A stretch of 64,000 nt of DNA from Corynebacterium otitidis ATCC 51513 (GCF_000296405.1 NZ_JH815193.1:1-64000); one strand, 5' to 3'; shown: positions 19,960 to 28,831, counted from the first letter of the stretch. Made by a program: numbers and translations. Notes: a model not told the origin generated them from the letters alone.

Positions 19960-20937
19960 CAGAGGCCTAAGTTTATCTCAGTCGCCGCGGTGCTCACCGC
20001 CGGGGCGCTCGCGTTTTCCGGCTGCACGAACTCCGCGCAGCCCGCCGACGAGGGCTCGGGCGCGGCCGAGGGCCGCACCGTCGAGGGCCAGCTCGGCCCG
20101 GTGACCGTGCCTGAGAACGTCGAGTCCGTCGTCGTCCTCGAGGGGCGCCGCGACCTCGACATCGCGCTCTCCCTCGGGCTCCCGCTCGTGGGCTTCCCCT
20201 ACCAGGAGGAGGGCACCCACGACCTCGACGCGCCGTTCGCCGAGGAGCTCGCCGAGGCGGAGGACAACGGCGCCGAGCCGCTCTTCCTGCGCGAGGAGCC
20301 CAACGTCGAGGCGATCGCCGCCGCCGACCCGGACCTCATCATCAGCCGCGTCGACGACGTCGAGCCGCTGCGCGACGAGCTCGAGGCCGTCGCGCCGGTG
20401 CTCGCCATCGGCGACCAGAACGTCTCCACCTGGCAGGAGGACCTCAAGCTCGTCGCGGAGGCCACCGGCCGCGAGGACGAGGCCGAGCAGATTATCGCCG
20501 ACTACGAGGCGGAGGTCGCCTCGCTGCGCGAGGAGTTCGCCGAGGTCCTCGACCAGCACACCTTCGCGCCGATGGGCTACAACTCCGAGGAGATCAACGT
20601 CGCGCCCAACCGGCTGCTCTCCACCGTGCTGCGCGACCTCGAGGCCACCCCGTCCGAGGCGTTCGCCGACGCCATCGAGAAGGACGACGGCACCCAGTCC
20701 TACAGCCGCGAGCAGATCGTCGACGCGTTCGGCGACGCGGACGCGCTCATCGCGATCATCAACGACAAGGAGACCTGGGACGAGGCCAACGACAACGACC
20801 TCTTCAACCAGCTCCCCTCGGTCGAGGAGGGCCACGTCGTGCGCTCCGACCGGCAGACCCACGAGGGCGCGGCCCTGACCGCGAAGCACTGCCTCGAGCT
20901 CATCCGCGAGCTGCTCGAGACCTTCGAGGACGCCTAA
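19954..20937 (+). CDS. Siderophore-binding lipoprotein, start codon apparently lost
   Basis: An iron-siderophore substrate-binding protein (FecB/FepB type; PF01497-like) for the ABC importer encoded downstream. The lipobox is LAFSGC, followed by an acidic linker and the two-lobed binding domain (VESVVVLEGRRDLDIALSLG and PDLIISRVDDVEPL). The signal-peptide frame clearly extends upstream to LQRPKFISVAAVLTAG, but that segment has no ATG, GTG or TTG; an ACG at 19954 sits where an ATG would be expected. The first normal start is GTG 19990, which would leave a signal peptide without its basic end. Either the start has mutated or export is impaired. Confidence 0.75.
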   Translation, partial: TLQRPKFISVAAVLTAGALAFSGCTNSAQPADEGSGAAEGRTVEGQLGPVTVPENVESVVVLEGRRDLDIALSLGLPLVGFPYQEEGTHDLDAPFAEELAEAEDNGAEPLFLREEPNVEAIAAADPDLIISRVDDVEPLRDELEAVAPVLAIGDQNVSTWQEDLKLVAEATGREDEAEQIIADYEAEVASLREEFAEVLDQHTFAPMGYNSEEINVAPNRLLSTVLRDLEATPSEAFADAIEKDDGTQSYSREQIVDAFGDADALIAIINDKETWDEANDNDLFNQLPSVEEGHVVRSDRQTHEGAALTAKHCLELIRELLETFEDA

Positions 20938-20941
20938 GCCC

Positions 20942-21966
20942 GTGACCCGAACCGCCCACCCCGGCCCCAGGCTCGCGGCCGCCGGGCTCATCGGGGTTGG
21001 CGTCGTCGCGATCCTCGCGGCGGCGTCGGTCTTCGTCGGCGCCCGGGGCTTGAGCCCCGCCGAGGTCGTCGACGCGATCACCGGAGCCGGCACCCCGGAG
21101 GCCGCCGCGATCGTCGGGGGCCAGCGCGTGCCCCGCACGGTCGTCGGGCTCATCGGCGGCGCCGCGCTCGGCGTCGCCGGGGCGCTCATTCAGGGCCACA
21201 CGCGAAACCCGCTCGCCGACCCGGGGCTCCTCGGCGTCACCTCCGGCGCGTCGGTCGCGGTGGTCGTCGGGTTGTCCTTCTTCGGGCTCACCGGCAGCGC
21301 CGGGATCCTCATCTCCTCGCTGGTCGGCGCGGCCGCCGCGACGGTGCTCGTCGGGGTGCTGGGCGCGGTCGCGGGCCGCAAGCGCGACGCCTCGCCGGCC
21401 GCGCTCGTGCTCGCCGGCGCGGCGCTCTCGGCGTTCCTCGGCTCCGCGACGGGGATCCTTCTGCTCATGGACTCCTCGGCGCTCGACATCTTCCGCTTCT
21501 GGACGGTCCGCTCGCTGGCCTCCGGCTCGCGCACCGTCGACCTGCTGCCGCTCGTCGGCCCGCTGCTCGTCGCCGGCTTCCTTCTGGCGCTGCCGCAGCT
21601 GCGGGTGCTCGACGCGCTCGCGCTGGGGGAGGACACCGCCCGCTCGCTGGGCCGCAACCTCAAGTGGAGCAGGATCGCGGGCCTGGCGTCGATCGCGTCG
21701 CTCGCCGGCGGGGCGACGGCGATCATCGGCGCGGTCAGCTTCGTCGGGCTCGCCGCCCCGCACATCGTGCGCGGGCTCGTGGGCCGCGACTACCGGCTCG
21801 TCGTGCCGCTCTCCGCGCCCGTGGGCGCGGCGCTCGTGCTCGCCGCCGACATCATCGGCCGCATCGTCGTGCAGCCCGCGGAGCTTGCCGTCGGCGTCGT
21901 GCTCGGCATCGTCGGCGGGCCGGGTTCCTCCTGCTCGTCTACCGGCTATATCGGAGGCGCAAGTGA
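20942..21966 (+). pseudogene. Siderophore ABC permease 1 (FecCD family), frameshifted near its end
   Basis: About 340 aa of a FecCD permease with some nine or ten membrane segments; GAALGVAGALIQGHTRNPLADPGLLG is the family signature. After VVLGIVGGP the frame runs into unrelated residues and stops at 21991. One extra base in the G-run near 21922 would instead give GFLLLVYRLYRRRK and a stop at 21964-21966 that overlaps the GTG of the next permease (GTGA), exactly the normal end of this family. The simplest reading is a 1-bp deletion in the G-run. The last membrane helix would be lost, so the protein is probably impaired; a sequencing error is the alternative. Confidence 0.82.
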
Positions 21967-23045
21967 CCACTACCACCACGGCACCGGATAAGACGCCCGC
22001 GCCGCGGGTCGTGGCGCGCCGCCCGCAGCGCCTCACCCGCGGGCCGGTCGTGTGGGTCGCGGCGGCGGCCGCGCTCGTCCTCGCCGCGACGGTCGCGCTC
22101 GGGGCGGGGGACTACGGGCTTAGCCCCGACCGCATCCTCGCGACGCTCACCGGCCACGGCGAGCCGCTCGAGGAGCTCGTCGTCTACCAGCTGCGGCTGC
22201 CCAGGCTCGTGCTCGGGCTCGCGGTCGGCGCGATGCTGGGGATCTCCGGGGCGATCACGCAGACCACCGCGCGCAACGGCCTGGCCTCCCCGGACCTCCT
22301 CGGCGTCACCAACGGCGCGTCCGCGGGCGCGGTCGCCGTCATCGTGCTCGGCGGCGGCACCGGAAGCGAGCTCACCTCGGTGCTCGGCGGGCTCGGGGTG
22401 ACCGCCGCGGCGCTTATCGGCGGGCTCGTCTCCGCCGCGCTCGTCGGCGCGCTGCTCTACCTCACCAGCGGCGGGGCGCTGCAGGTCGTGCTCGTCGGCG
22501 TGGGCGTCTCCGCGTTCTTCAGCGGATTGACGAGCTGGCTGCTCGTCGAGGCCTCCATCGACGACGCGGAGCGCGCCTCCGCGTGACTCATGGGCTCGCT
22601 CGGCGGCGGGCGCAGCATGACCGAGGCGACCCTCGCCCTCGGGGCGCTCGCCGTCGCGGTGGCGATCCTCGTCCCCACCGCGCGGAGCCTCGGGGCGCTG
22701 CAGCTGGGCCGCGACCAGGCCACCGCGCTCGGCTACGACGTCGCGAAGAGCAGCGCCGCGGTGCTGCTCGCGGCGGTGATTCTCGCCTCCGTCGCGGCGG
22801 CCGTCGCCGGGCCCATCGGGTTCATCGCGCTGGTCGCGCCGCACGTCTCCCGGCTGGCGTCCGGCGCGCCGCGCGCTCCGCTGCCGCTCGTCGCCATCGT
22901 CGGGGCCGCGCTCGTCGTCGGCAGCGACGTCGTCGCGCGGCTCGTCATCGCCCCGCTCACCCTGCCCACCGGATCGGTCACCGCGCTCGTCGGCGCGCCG
23001 TTTCTGGTGTGGCTGCTCGTCAGAGACCGAAAGGCAGGTTCCTAA
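21963..23045 (+). pseudogene. Siderophore ABC permease 2 (FecCD family), in-frame stop
   Basis: The frame from GTG 21963 encodes a FecCD permease (MLGISGAITQTTARNGLASP) but hits TGA at 22584-22586 after DDAERASA, then continues in the same frame as LMGSLGGGRSMTEATLALG to 23045. Family members read WLxGSL here, so TGA replaces the conserved Trp codon TGG. Together the halves make a normal 360-aa permease. Without read-through, only the N-terminal 207 residues and possibly a 151-aa piece from ATG 22590 would be made. This is a second, independent lesion in the operon. Confidence 0.85.
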
Positions 23046-23051
23046 GTCACC

Positions 23052-23858
23052 ATGACCGCGACCACCACCACCGCGCTCGAGGCGAAGGGGCTGACCGTCC
23101 GCATCGACGGCAAGGAGATCCTCCACGGGATCTCCGCGGCCGTGCCGAGCGGCAAGATCACCGCGATCGTCGGGCCCAACGGCTCGGGCAAGTCGACGCT
23201 TCTGCGCTCCTGGTCGCGCCTGCAGCGCTACGCCGGGCACGCGACCGTCAACGGCGACGAGATCTCCCGGGTCAAGCCCAAGGACTTCGCGCGCCGCGTG
23301 GCGCTCTTGCCGCAGAGCCCGCTCGCCCCGGAGGGCCTGACCGTCGAGGGGCTTGTCTCCCGGGGCCGCGACCCGCACCGCCGCTGGTGGGAGCCGTGGC
23401 GCGAGTCCGACCGGGAGATCGTCGCCCACGCCCTGGAGCTCACCGACCTCTCCGAGCTTGCCGGCCGGGAGCTCGACTCGCTCTCCGGCGGGCAGCGGCA
23501 GCGCGCGTGGATCGCTCTCGCGCTCGCGCAGTCGACGGGCATCGTGCTCCTCGACGAGCCGACGAACTTCCTCGACATCACCTTCAAGCTCGAGGTGATG
23601 GACACCGTCAAGCGCCTCAACGAGGACACAGGGCTCACCGTCGCGATGGTGCTCCACGACCTCGACCTCGCGGCGCGCTACGCGGACAGGATCATCGTCG
23701 TCAACAACGGGGAGATCGCCGCCGAGGGCAGCCCCGCCGACGTCATCACCGAGCTCATCCTCGGCGAGGTCTTCGCCGTCGAGGCGAGCCTGCTCACCGA
23801 CCCCAGGAGCGGCTCCCCGGTCATCGCGCCCTACCGGCCGCTGCGCTCCCGCCACTAG
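23052..23858 (+). CDS. Siderophore ABC transporter ATPase (FecE/FepC type)
   Basis: 268 aa, apparently intact. Walker A is GPNGSGKST (about 36-44), the signature is LSGGQRQRAW, Walker B is GIVLLDEPTNFLD and the switch His is in MVLHDLDLAARY. It would energise the uptake of ferric siderophores through the two upstream permeases, both of which are damaged. Start ATG 23052, 6 nt after the permease stop. Confidence 0.93.
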   Translation: MTATTTTALEAKGLTVRIDGKEILHGISAAVPSGKITAIVGPNGSGKSTLLRSWSRLQRYAGHATVNGDEISRVKPKDFARRVALLPQSPLAPEGLTVEGLVSRGRDPHRRWWEPWRESDREIVAHALELTDLSELAGRELDSLSGGQRQRAWIALALAQSTGIVLLDEPTNFLDITFKLEVMDTVKRLNEDTGLTVAMVLHDLDLAARYADRIIVVNNGEIAAEGSPADVITELILGEVFAVEASLLTDPRSGSPVIAPYRPLRSRH

Positions 23859-24311
23859 GGGCGCCGGCCCGCTCCCCGGGGCCGAGGCAGGGGAGAGGCG
23901 CTTCCTCTCGGCGGAGCGGGGCTGCTCATATCTCTTCGTGCCTGGCGATGTCCGCGTCCTCTAGCGCGGGTAGGGATCCTCTCGACAGAAGCCCGCGCTC
24001 CGCGGGCTTCTTTGTTTGTTCGGGGAACGACCCGGTTACGACTCGTCGGCGCGGGCTCGCGGCCTGCGTCGTGGATCGACGAGGCCGCCGCTCGGGCCGC
24101 CCCGGAAGAGGAGGGGAACGGCTCGAAAGCGCCGCTGTATCCGCAGGTTGTCGGACGCGTTGCGCTCGTGTGTTCGAACCCAAAAGAGTCGCGTCCAACC
24201 GGGCTGGAAATATCCGGTGTGTCCACAAACCAGACACCGGGCGCGAGCGGGGATGACCGCCGCGACGCACCCCGGTCTTCCAGCCGGGCGACCGGCGAGA
24301 AAGGATCTCCC
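23859..24311. other. Gene-free stretch between the siderophore locus and the Ltp gene
   Basis: 453 nt without a convincing gene. It contains a terminator (23987-24019) and a small hairpin (CCGGTGT at 24214, ACACCGG at 24234). The frame of the Ltp gene stays open through the last 300 nt, but the translation has no signal, domain or ribosome site and the good start is ATG 24312. Confidence 0.6.
23987..24019 (+). terminator. Rho-independent terminator after the siderophore locus
   Basis: AGAAGCCCGCG, a 3-nt loop CTC, CGCGGGCTTCT, then TTGTTTGTT. It lies 130 nt after the ATPase gene and is one of the cleanest terminators in the window. Confidence 0.92.
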
Positions 24312-24773
24312 ATGACGATTCGACACCGTGCCCTCACCGCCGCGGCCGCGCTCGTGGCGCTGGCGTGCGCCGCCTGCGAGCCGGTCGACGACGCCTCCGA
24401 GCCGGCGGAGGATACCGCCGCCGAGGCCCAGGAGGTCGAGCAGGCCGACGCCGCCCCCGAGGCCGAGGATGTGCCCCGCGAGCACGCCGCGGCGCTGAAG
24501 CAGGCCGAGCGCTACATCGAGTTCTCGGCGTTCTCCGAGGCGGGCCTCTTCGAGCAGCTCACCAGCGAGTACGGCAGCGGCTTCCCGCCCGAGGCCGCGC
24601 AGTACGCGATCGACAACCTCGAGGTGGACTGGAACGAGCAGGCGCTGAAGCAGGCGAGGAGCTACCTCGAGACGTTCCCGATGAGCGACCAGGAGCTCCG
24701 GGAGCAGCTCATCAGCGAGTTCGGCGGCCAGTTCACCCCGGAGCAGGCCGACTACGCGCTCGCGAACCTCTAG
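24312..24773 (+). CDS. Ltp-family surface lipoprotein with two Ltp repeats
   Basis: 153 aa. A lipoprotein signal peptide (MTIRHRALTAAAALVALA, with Cys19 or Cys22 as the lipidated residue) precedes an acidic linker (about 25-60). Two copies of a roughly 45-residue helical repeat follow: ALKQAERYIEFSAFSEAGLF at about 60-105 and ALKQARSYLETFPMSDQEL at about 110-153. This is the PF07553 (host cell surface-exposed lipoprotein) pattern, named for the Ltp protein of Streptococcus phage TP-J34, which blocks DNA injection by other phages. Many Actinobacteria carry chromosomal copies of unknown role. RBS GAGAAAGGA is well placed. It lies on the 3' side of a tRNA-Pro gene. Confidence 0.85.
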   Translation: MTIRHRALTAAAALVALACAACEPVDDASEPAEDTAAEAQEVEQADAAPEAEDVPREHAAALKQAERYIEFSAFSEAGLFEQLTSEYGSGFPPEAAQYAIDNLEVDWNEQALKQARSYLETFPMSDQELREQLISEFGGQFTPEQADYALANL

Positions 24774-24828
24774 CGGCCCGGCGCCGCGGAAAGCGCCGCG
24801 CGGGAGGTAGGGAAACGGAAATAAGAAA

Positions 24829-24874
24829 ACAACGCGGGCCGCGACCCAGAAAGTGGGCGCGACCCGCGTCGTTG
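24829..24874 (-). terminator. Terminator of the tRNA-Pro gene
   Basis: A long imperfect hairpin (ACGCGGG/CCCGCGT, CGCG/CGCG, CCCA/TGGG). Read on the minus strand it is followed by GTTGTTTTCTTATTT, so it most likely ends the tRNA transcript. Confidence 0.78.
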
Positions 24875-24884
24875 CAATAGAAAA

Positions 24885-24961
24885 TGGTCGGACTGACAGG
24901 ATTTGAACCTGCGACCCCTACACCCCCAGTGTAGTGCGCTACCAAGCTGCGCCACAGTCCG
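24885..24961 (-). tRNA. tRNA-Pro (anticodon GGG)
   Basis: 77 nt including an encoded CCA end. The acceptor stem CGGACTG pairs with CAGTCCG, the D arm is GCGCAGCTTGGTAGCGC, the anticodon stem CTACA/TGTAG encloses the loop CTGGGGG, and the T arm holds GGTTCAAATCC. The loop gives anticodon GGG, which reads CCC and CCU. Confidence 0.96.
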
Positions 24962-25171
24962 CCGCCGCCCTTTCAGCGACGGGAGAGACTGTAGCCCACC
25001 GTCCCCGGTTCTTAAAAAACCCGCAGGCCAACGGGGCCTAACCCGGCGCCGGGCCCGGCCTTCGATAGAGTTTGTCGATGGCGCACCCGCGCGGCCCGCC
25101 GGCCGCGCACCGGTGCAATTGTCAGCAACCTCGCACGTCGTCGGCAGGGAGGCGGATTCCAGGTGGCAAGG

Positions 25172-27451
25172 ATGTCGTGGCTCTGGCGGGCGCTCGGCGC
25201 GTCGACGGGCAGCCACCGCCGGCGCAGCGGGCAGCTCGCCGACCGGGCGCTCGAGCGCGCGGGCGAGCTCGCCGGGGCGGGCGAGCGGGCCGTCGCCGAG
25301 GAGGCGCGCGCCGCCACGAAGGGCGGGAAGATCAACGACGAGGCGGCGCTGCTCGCCGCGCTCGCCGCGGGTTCGCGCCTGAGCCTCGGGATTGAGCCCT
25401 ACCGGGTGCAGCTCCAGGCCGTCTCGCGGCTGCTCGCCGGCGACGTCATCCAGATGGCCACCGGCGAGGGCAAGACCCTTGTCGGCGCGCTCGCCGCCGC
25501 GGGCTTCGCCTTAAGCAGCTGCGACGTGCACGTGCTCACCGTCAACGACTACCTCGCCCGCCGCGACGCGGAGTGGATGGGCCCGCTCCTTGAGCTCTTC
25601 GGGCTGTCGGTCGCCTCGCTGGGGCAGGACTCCACCAGCGCCGAGCGACAGGAGGCCTACCGGGCGAGCGTGCTCTACTCGCCGATCAACGAGGTCGCCT
25701 TCGACGTGCTGCGCGACGCGCAGGCCGCGGACCTTAACGAGACGGTCCACCGCGACGCGCCCGTCGCGCTCGTCGACGAGGCCGACTCCGTGCTCGTCGA
25801 CGAGGCGCTCGTGCCGCTCGTGCTCGCCGGCGCCGAGCACGCCGCCGCGCCCTCGGGCGAGATCACCGCGGCCGTCTCCCGGCTCGAGGCCGACCGCGAC
25901 TTCGAGGTCGACAGCGCCGGGCGCGCGGTCTACCTCACCGACGACGGCGCCGAGGAGGTCGAGCGGGCGCTGGGGATCGAGTCGCTCTACTCCGACGAGC
26001 ACGTCGCCACCACGCTGGTGCAGGTCAACCTCGCGCTCCACGCCCGAGCGCTGCTCGCCCGCGACGTCGACTACATCGTCGCCGACGGGAAGGTGAAGCT
26101 CGTCGACGCGTCCCGCGGGCGCGTCGCCGCGCTGCAGCGCTGGCCCGACGGCCTCCAGGCCGCCGTCGAGGCCAAGGAGGGCCTCGAGATCACCGAGGGC
26201 GGCCGCATCCTCGACTCGACGACCGTGCAGGCCCACATGGCCCGCTACGAGACGGTCTGCGGCATGACCGGCACCGCCGTCGACGCCGTCGACCAGTTGC
26301 GCCAGTTCTACGACCTGCGCGTCTCCGAGATCGAGCGCAACCAGCCGACGAAGCGGGTCGACGAGCCCGACCGGATCTACGCCACCGCCGAGGACAAGCT
26401 CGCCGCCGTGACCGAGCGCATCGCCGCCGAGCACGCCGCCGGGCGTCCCGTGCTCGTCGGCACCGACGACGTCGCCGAGTCCGAGCGCGTCGCGGGGCTC
26501 GCGAGGGAGCGCGGCATCGACGCCGCCGTCCTCAACGCGAAGAACGACGAGGAGGAGGCCGGCATCATCGCCGAGGCCGGGCGCCCCGGGGCGGTGACGA
26601 TCTCCACGCAGATGGCCGGCCGCGGCGTCGACATCAAGCTCGGCGGCGCCGACGAGGCGGAGCGCGACCGCGTCGTCGACGCCGGCGGGCTGTGCGTCAT
26701 CGGCACCTCCAGGCACCGCACGAGGCGCCTCGACGACCAGCTGCGCGGCCGCGCGGGCCGGCAGGGGGACCCGGGCTGCTCGGTGTTCTTCGCCTCCCTC
26801 GAGGACGACGTCGTGCGCGTCGGCGGCGCCGGCGAGAAGGTCGTCGCCACCCCCGGGCCCGACGGGCGGCTCGACGAGAAGGAACTCTCCGGCTTCGTCG
26901 CGCACTGCCAGCGCGTCACCGAGGGCCAGCTGCTCGAGATCCACGCGCAGACGTGGCGCTACAACAAGCTGCTCGCCGACCAGCGCGAGATCATCGACCG
27001 GCGCCGCGCGCGCCTGCTGGAGACGGACGCCGCGCTCGACGAGCTCGCCGAGCGCGCCCCTAGCCGCGTCGAGGAGCTCTCCCCGCTGCCCAAGGAGGCG
27101 CTACTGCGCGCCGCGCGGCAGGTCATGCTCTTCCACCTGGGCGACGAGTGGAGCCGCCACCTGGAGACCATGGACGACGTGCGCGAGTCGATCCACCTGC
27201 GCGCCATCGCCCGGGAGACCCCCATCGACGAGTTCCACAAGATCTCCATCGAGGAGTTCCGCGACCTCGCGCGCCGCGCCGTCGACCGCGCCGTCGAGAC
27301 CTTCGAGTCCGTGCCCGTCGACGAGGACGGCGCGCACCTGGACGAGGCGGGGCTGGCCCGCCCGTCGGCGACGTGGACGTACATGGTCTCCGACAACCCG
27401 CTCGATCAGCACGGCTCCGCGGCCTCGGGCATCCGGTCGATCTTCACCTAG
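25172..27451 (+). CDS. secA2: Accessory Sec translocase ATPase SecA2
   Basis: 759 aa, shorter than a housekeeping SecA (about 840 aa or more in these bacteria) and lacking the C-terminal zinc tail. The DEAD motor has MATGEGKT (Walker A), VNDYLARRDAEWMGP, and VDEADSVLVDEAL in place of Walker B; the second motor half has TISTQMAGRGVDIKLGG and LRGRAGRQGDPG. SecA2 in Actinobacteria exports a subset of proteins through SecYEG. ATG 25172 was chosen because AGGTGG lies 5 nt upstream. Substrates are not evident; the Ltp lipoprotein gene is nearby but separated by the tRNA. Confidence 0.92.
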   Translation: MSWLWRALGASTGSHRRRSGQLADRALERAGELAGAGERAVAEEARAATKGGKINDEAALLAALAAGSRLSLGIEPYRVQLQAVSRLLAGDVIQMATGEGKTLVGALAAAGFALSSCDVHVLTVNDYLARRDAEWMGPLLELFGLSVASLGQDSTSAERQEAYRASVLYSPINEVAFDVLRDAQAADLNETVHRDAPVALVDEADSVLVDEALVPLVLAGAEHAAAPSGEITAAVSRLEADRDFEVDSAGRAVYLTDDGAEEVERALGIESLYSDEHVATTLVQVNLALHARALLARDVDYIVADGKVKLVDASRGRVAALQRWPDGLQAAVEAKEGLEITEGGRILDSTTVQAHMARYETVCGMTGTAVDAVDQLRQFYDLRVSEIERNQPTKRVDEPDRIYATAEDKLAAVTERIAAEHAAGRPVLVGTDDVAESERVAGLARERGIDAAVLNAKNDEEEAGIIAEAGRPGAVTISTQMAGRGVDIKLGGADEAERDRVVDAGGLCVIGTSRHRTRRLDDQLRGRAGRQGDPGCSVFFASLEDDVVRVGGAGEKVVATPGPDGRLDEKELSGFVAHCQRVTEGQLLEIHAQTWRYNKLLADQREIIDRRRARLLETDAALDELAERAPSRVEELSPLPKEALLRAARQVMLFHLGDEWSRHLETMDDVRESIHLRAIARETPIDEFHKISIEEFRDLARRAVDRAVETFESVPVDEDGAHLDEAGLARPSATWTYMVSDNPLDQHGSAASGIRSIFT

Positions 27452-27513
27452 CGCGACCCGCCTCGCCGGGGTTGGTGACGAGCGCGCCGCCCGGGCCGGG
27501 CGGTGGCGTGCAC

Positions 27514-27519
27514 TATGAT
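27514..27519 (+). promoter_or_regulatory. odhI -10 box
   Basis: TATGAT lies 47 nt before the odhI ATG, leaving a 5' UTR of about 40 nt with the GGAGG ribosome site. No clear -35 box. Confidence 0.6.
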
Positions 27520-27566
27520 CGAGGGTGACGTGACAAGTTTCGCCGTTGGAAGCGGAGGTTCCACAC

Positions 27567-28001
27567 ATGGCTGACAGCAACGACTACCGCGAGCCCCAGG
27601 CGGAGACCACCTCGGTCTTCCGCGCCGACCTGCTCAAGGAGATGGAGAACGGCTCGGAGGCCCCCGAGCAGGACCTCGGGCAGGACCTCCCCGCGGGCGC
27701 CGGCCTCGTGGTCGTCAAGCGCGGCCCCAACGCCGGGGCGCGCTTCCTCCTCGACCGCGACGTCACGCTCGCCGGCCGCAACCCCGAGGCGGACATCTTC
27801 TTGGACGACGTCACCGTATCGCGGCGCCACGTCGAGTTCCGCCGCACCGGCTCCGGCGGCTTCGAGGTCGTCGACCTGGGCTCGCTCAACGGCACCTACG
27901 TCAACCGGGAGCCGCGCAACGCGAGCGCCCTGAGCTCCGGCGACGAGATCCAGATCGGCAAGTTCCGCCTCGTGTTCGTCGCGGGCCCCGGCGAGAAGTA
28001 G
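27567..28001 (+). CDS. odhI: FHA-domain regulator OdhI (GarA)
   Basis: 144 aa. The N-terminal phospho-motif ETTSVF places Thr14 and Thr15 exactly where OdhI of C. glutamicum is phosphorylated by PknG and other Ser/Thr kinases, which confirms the ATG at 27567. The FHA domain (about 50-140) shows GRNPEADIFLDDVTVSRRHV and LGSLNGTYVNR. Unphosphorylated OdhI binds and inhibits the E1 (OdhA) subunit of 2-oxoglutarate dehydrogenase, steering carbon to glutamate. ftsR follows 25 nt downstream with its own leaderless promoter. Confidence 0.96.
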   Translation: MADSNDYREPQAETTSVFRADLLKEMENGSEAPEQDLGQDLPAGAGLVVVKRGPNAGARFLLDRDVTLAGRNPEADIFLDDVTVSRRHVEFRRTGSGGFEVVDLGSLNGTYVNREPRNASALSSGDEIQIGKFRLVFVAGPGEK

Positions 28002-28012
28002 GCCCGCCCGGC

Positions 28013-28018
28013 TAGACT
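28013..28018 (+). promoter_or_regulatory. Leaderless promoter of ftsR
   Basis: TAGACT ends 8 nt before GTG 28027. It lies in the 25-nt gap after odhI, so ftsR may be expressed both alone and by read-through. Confidence 0.65.
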
Positions 28019-28026
28019 GGAGCGCC

Positions 28027-28728
28027 GTGACTTCCCCGCAACCGAGCTTCCAGCCGCGCCGCACCATGTCGATTGGTGCGGTGCTCGACCAACTGCGCCG
28101 GGAGTTCCCCGATGTCACGCTCTCCAAGCTGCGCTTCCTCGAGTCCGAGGGGCTCGTCTCCCCGTCGCGCACGCCGGCGGGCTACCGCCGCTACGACGAT
28201 TCCGACGTCGAGCGGCTGCGCTACGTGCTGCTCGCGCAGCGCGACCAGTACCTCCCCTTAAAGGTCATCCGCAGCCAGCTCGAGTCGCTCGACTCCGGGG
28301 AGGTCACCGCGCTGACCGGCGCGCGCTCGGCGCGCCAGGTCGTCACCGCGGACAGCTTCCGCCGGCCGCGCCGGGTGCGGCTCACCGACGAGGAGGCCGC
28401 GGAGCGCGCGGGCGTGAGCGAGGACTTCCTCGCCGAGCTCGTGCGCGCGGGCCTCATCACGCCGGACGGCTCGGGCTACTTCGCCGCCGAGGACGTCGAC
28501 ATCGCCTCCTCGGCGAAGGCCCTGGAGTCCTTCGGGCTGGACATGCGCCACCTGCGCGCGGTGCGTCAGGCCGCCCAGCGGGAGGCGGACCTCATCACCC
28601 AGGCGGCGGGGCCGATCGCCAGGCGCGACGAGCCGGACGCGCAGGCCCGCGCCGAGGAGTTCGCCCGCGAGATGAGCGCGACGCTCGTCTCGCTGCACGC
28701 GAGCGTGCTGAAGTCCCGGCTGCGCTAG
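28027..28728 (+). CDS. ftsR: MerR-type regulator FtsR
   Basis: 233 aa. An N-terminal MerR winged helix (MSIGAVLDQLRREFPDVTLS, LRFLESEGLVSPSRTPAGYR) and a C-terminal helical part (about 105-233). The protein encoded after odhI in C. glutamicum is FtsR, which activates ftsZ and couples growth to division. No metal-binding Cys cluster is visible, so it is not a metal sensor. Start GTG 28027 from the leaderless promoter. Confidence 0.87.
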   Translation: MTSPQPSFQPRRTMSIGAVLDQLRREFPDVTLSKLRFLESEGLVSPSRTPAGYRRYDDSDVERLRYVLLAQRDQYLPLKVIRSQLESLDSGEVTALTGARSARQVVTADSFRRPRRVRLTDEEAAERAGVSEDFLAELVRAGLITPDGSGYFAAEDVDIASSAKALESFGLDMRHLRAVRQAAQREADLITQAAGPIARRDEPDAQARAEEFAREMSATLVSLHASVLKSRLR

Positions 28729-28831
28729 CCGGCACCCGCCCCGCGCCAAGTACGCGGCGCCGGGGCCGCCGCCTTACCCTCGCCGCGGGCGCATCGGCGA
28801 GGTCAACGAGAGAGGGATGGAAGGGATTCAC

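Noticed and set aside
24012-24311. N-terminal extension of the Ltp lipoprotein
   Set aside because: The frame is open but would bury the signal peptide; ATG 24312 has a proper ribosome site and begins the lipoprotein signal.
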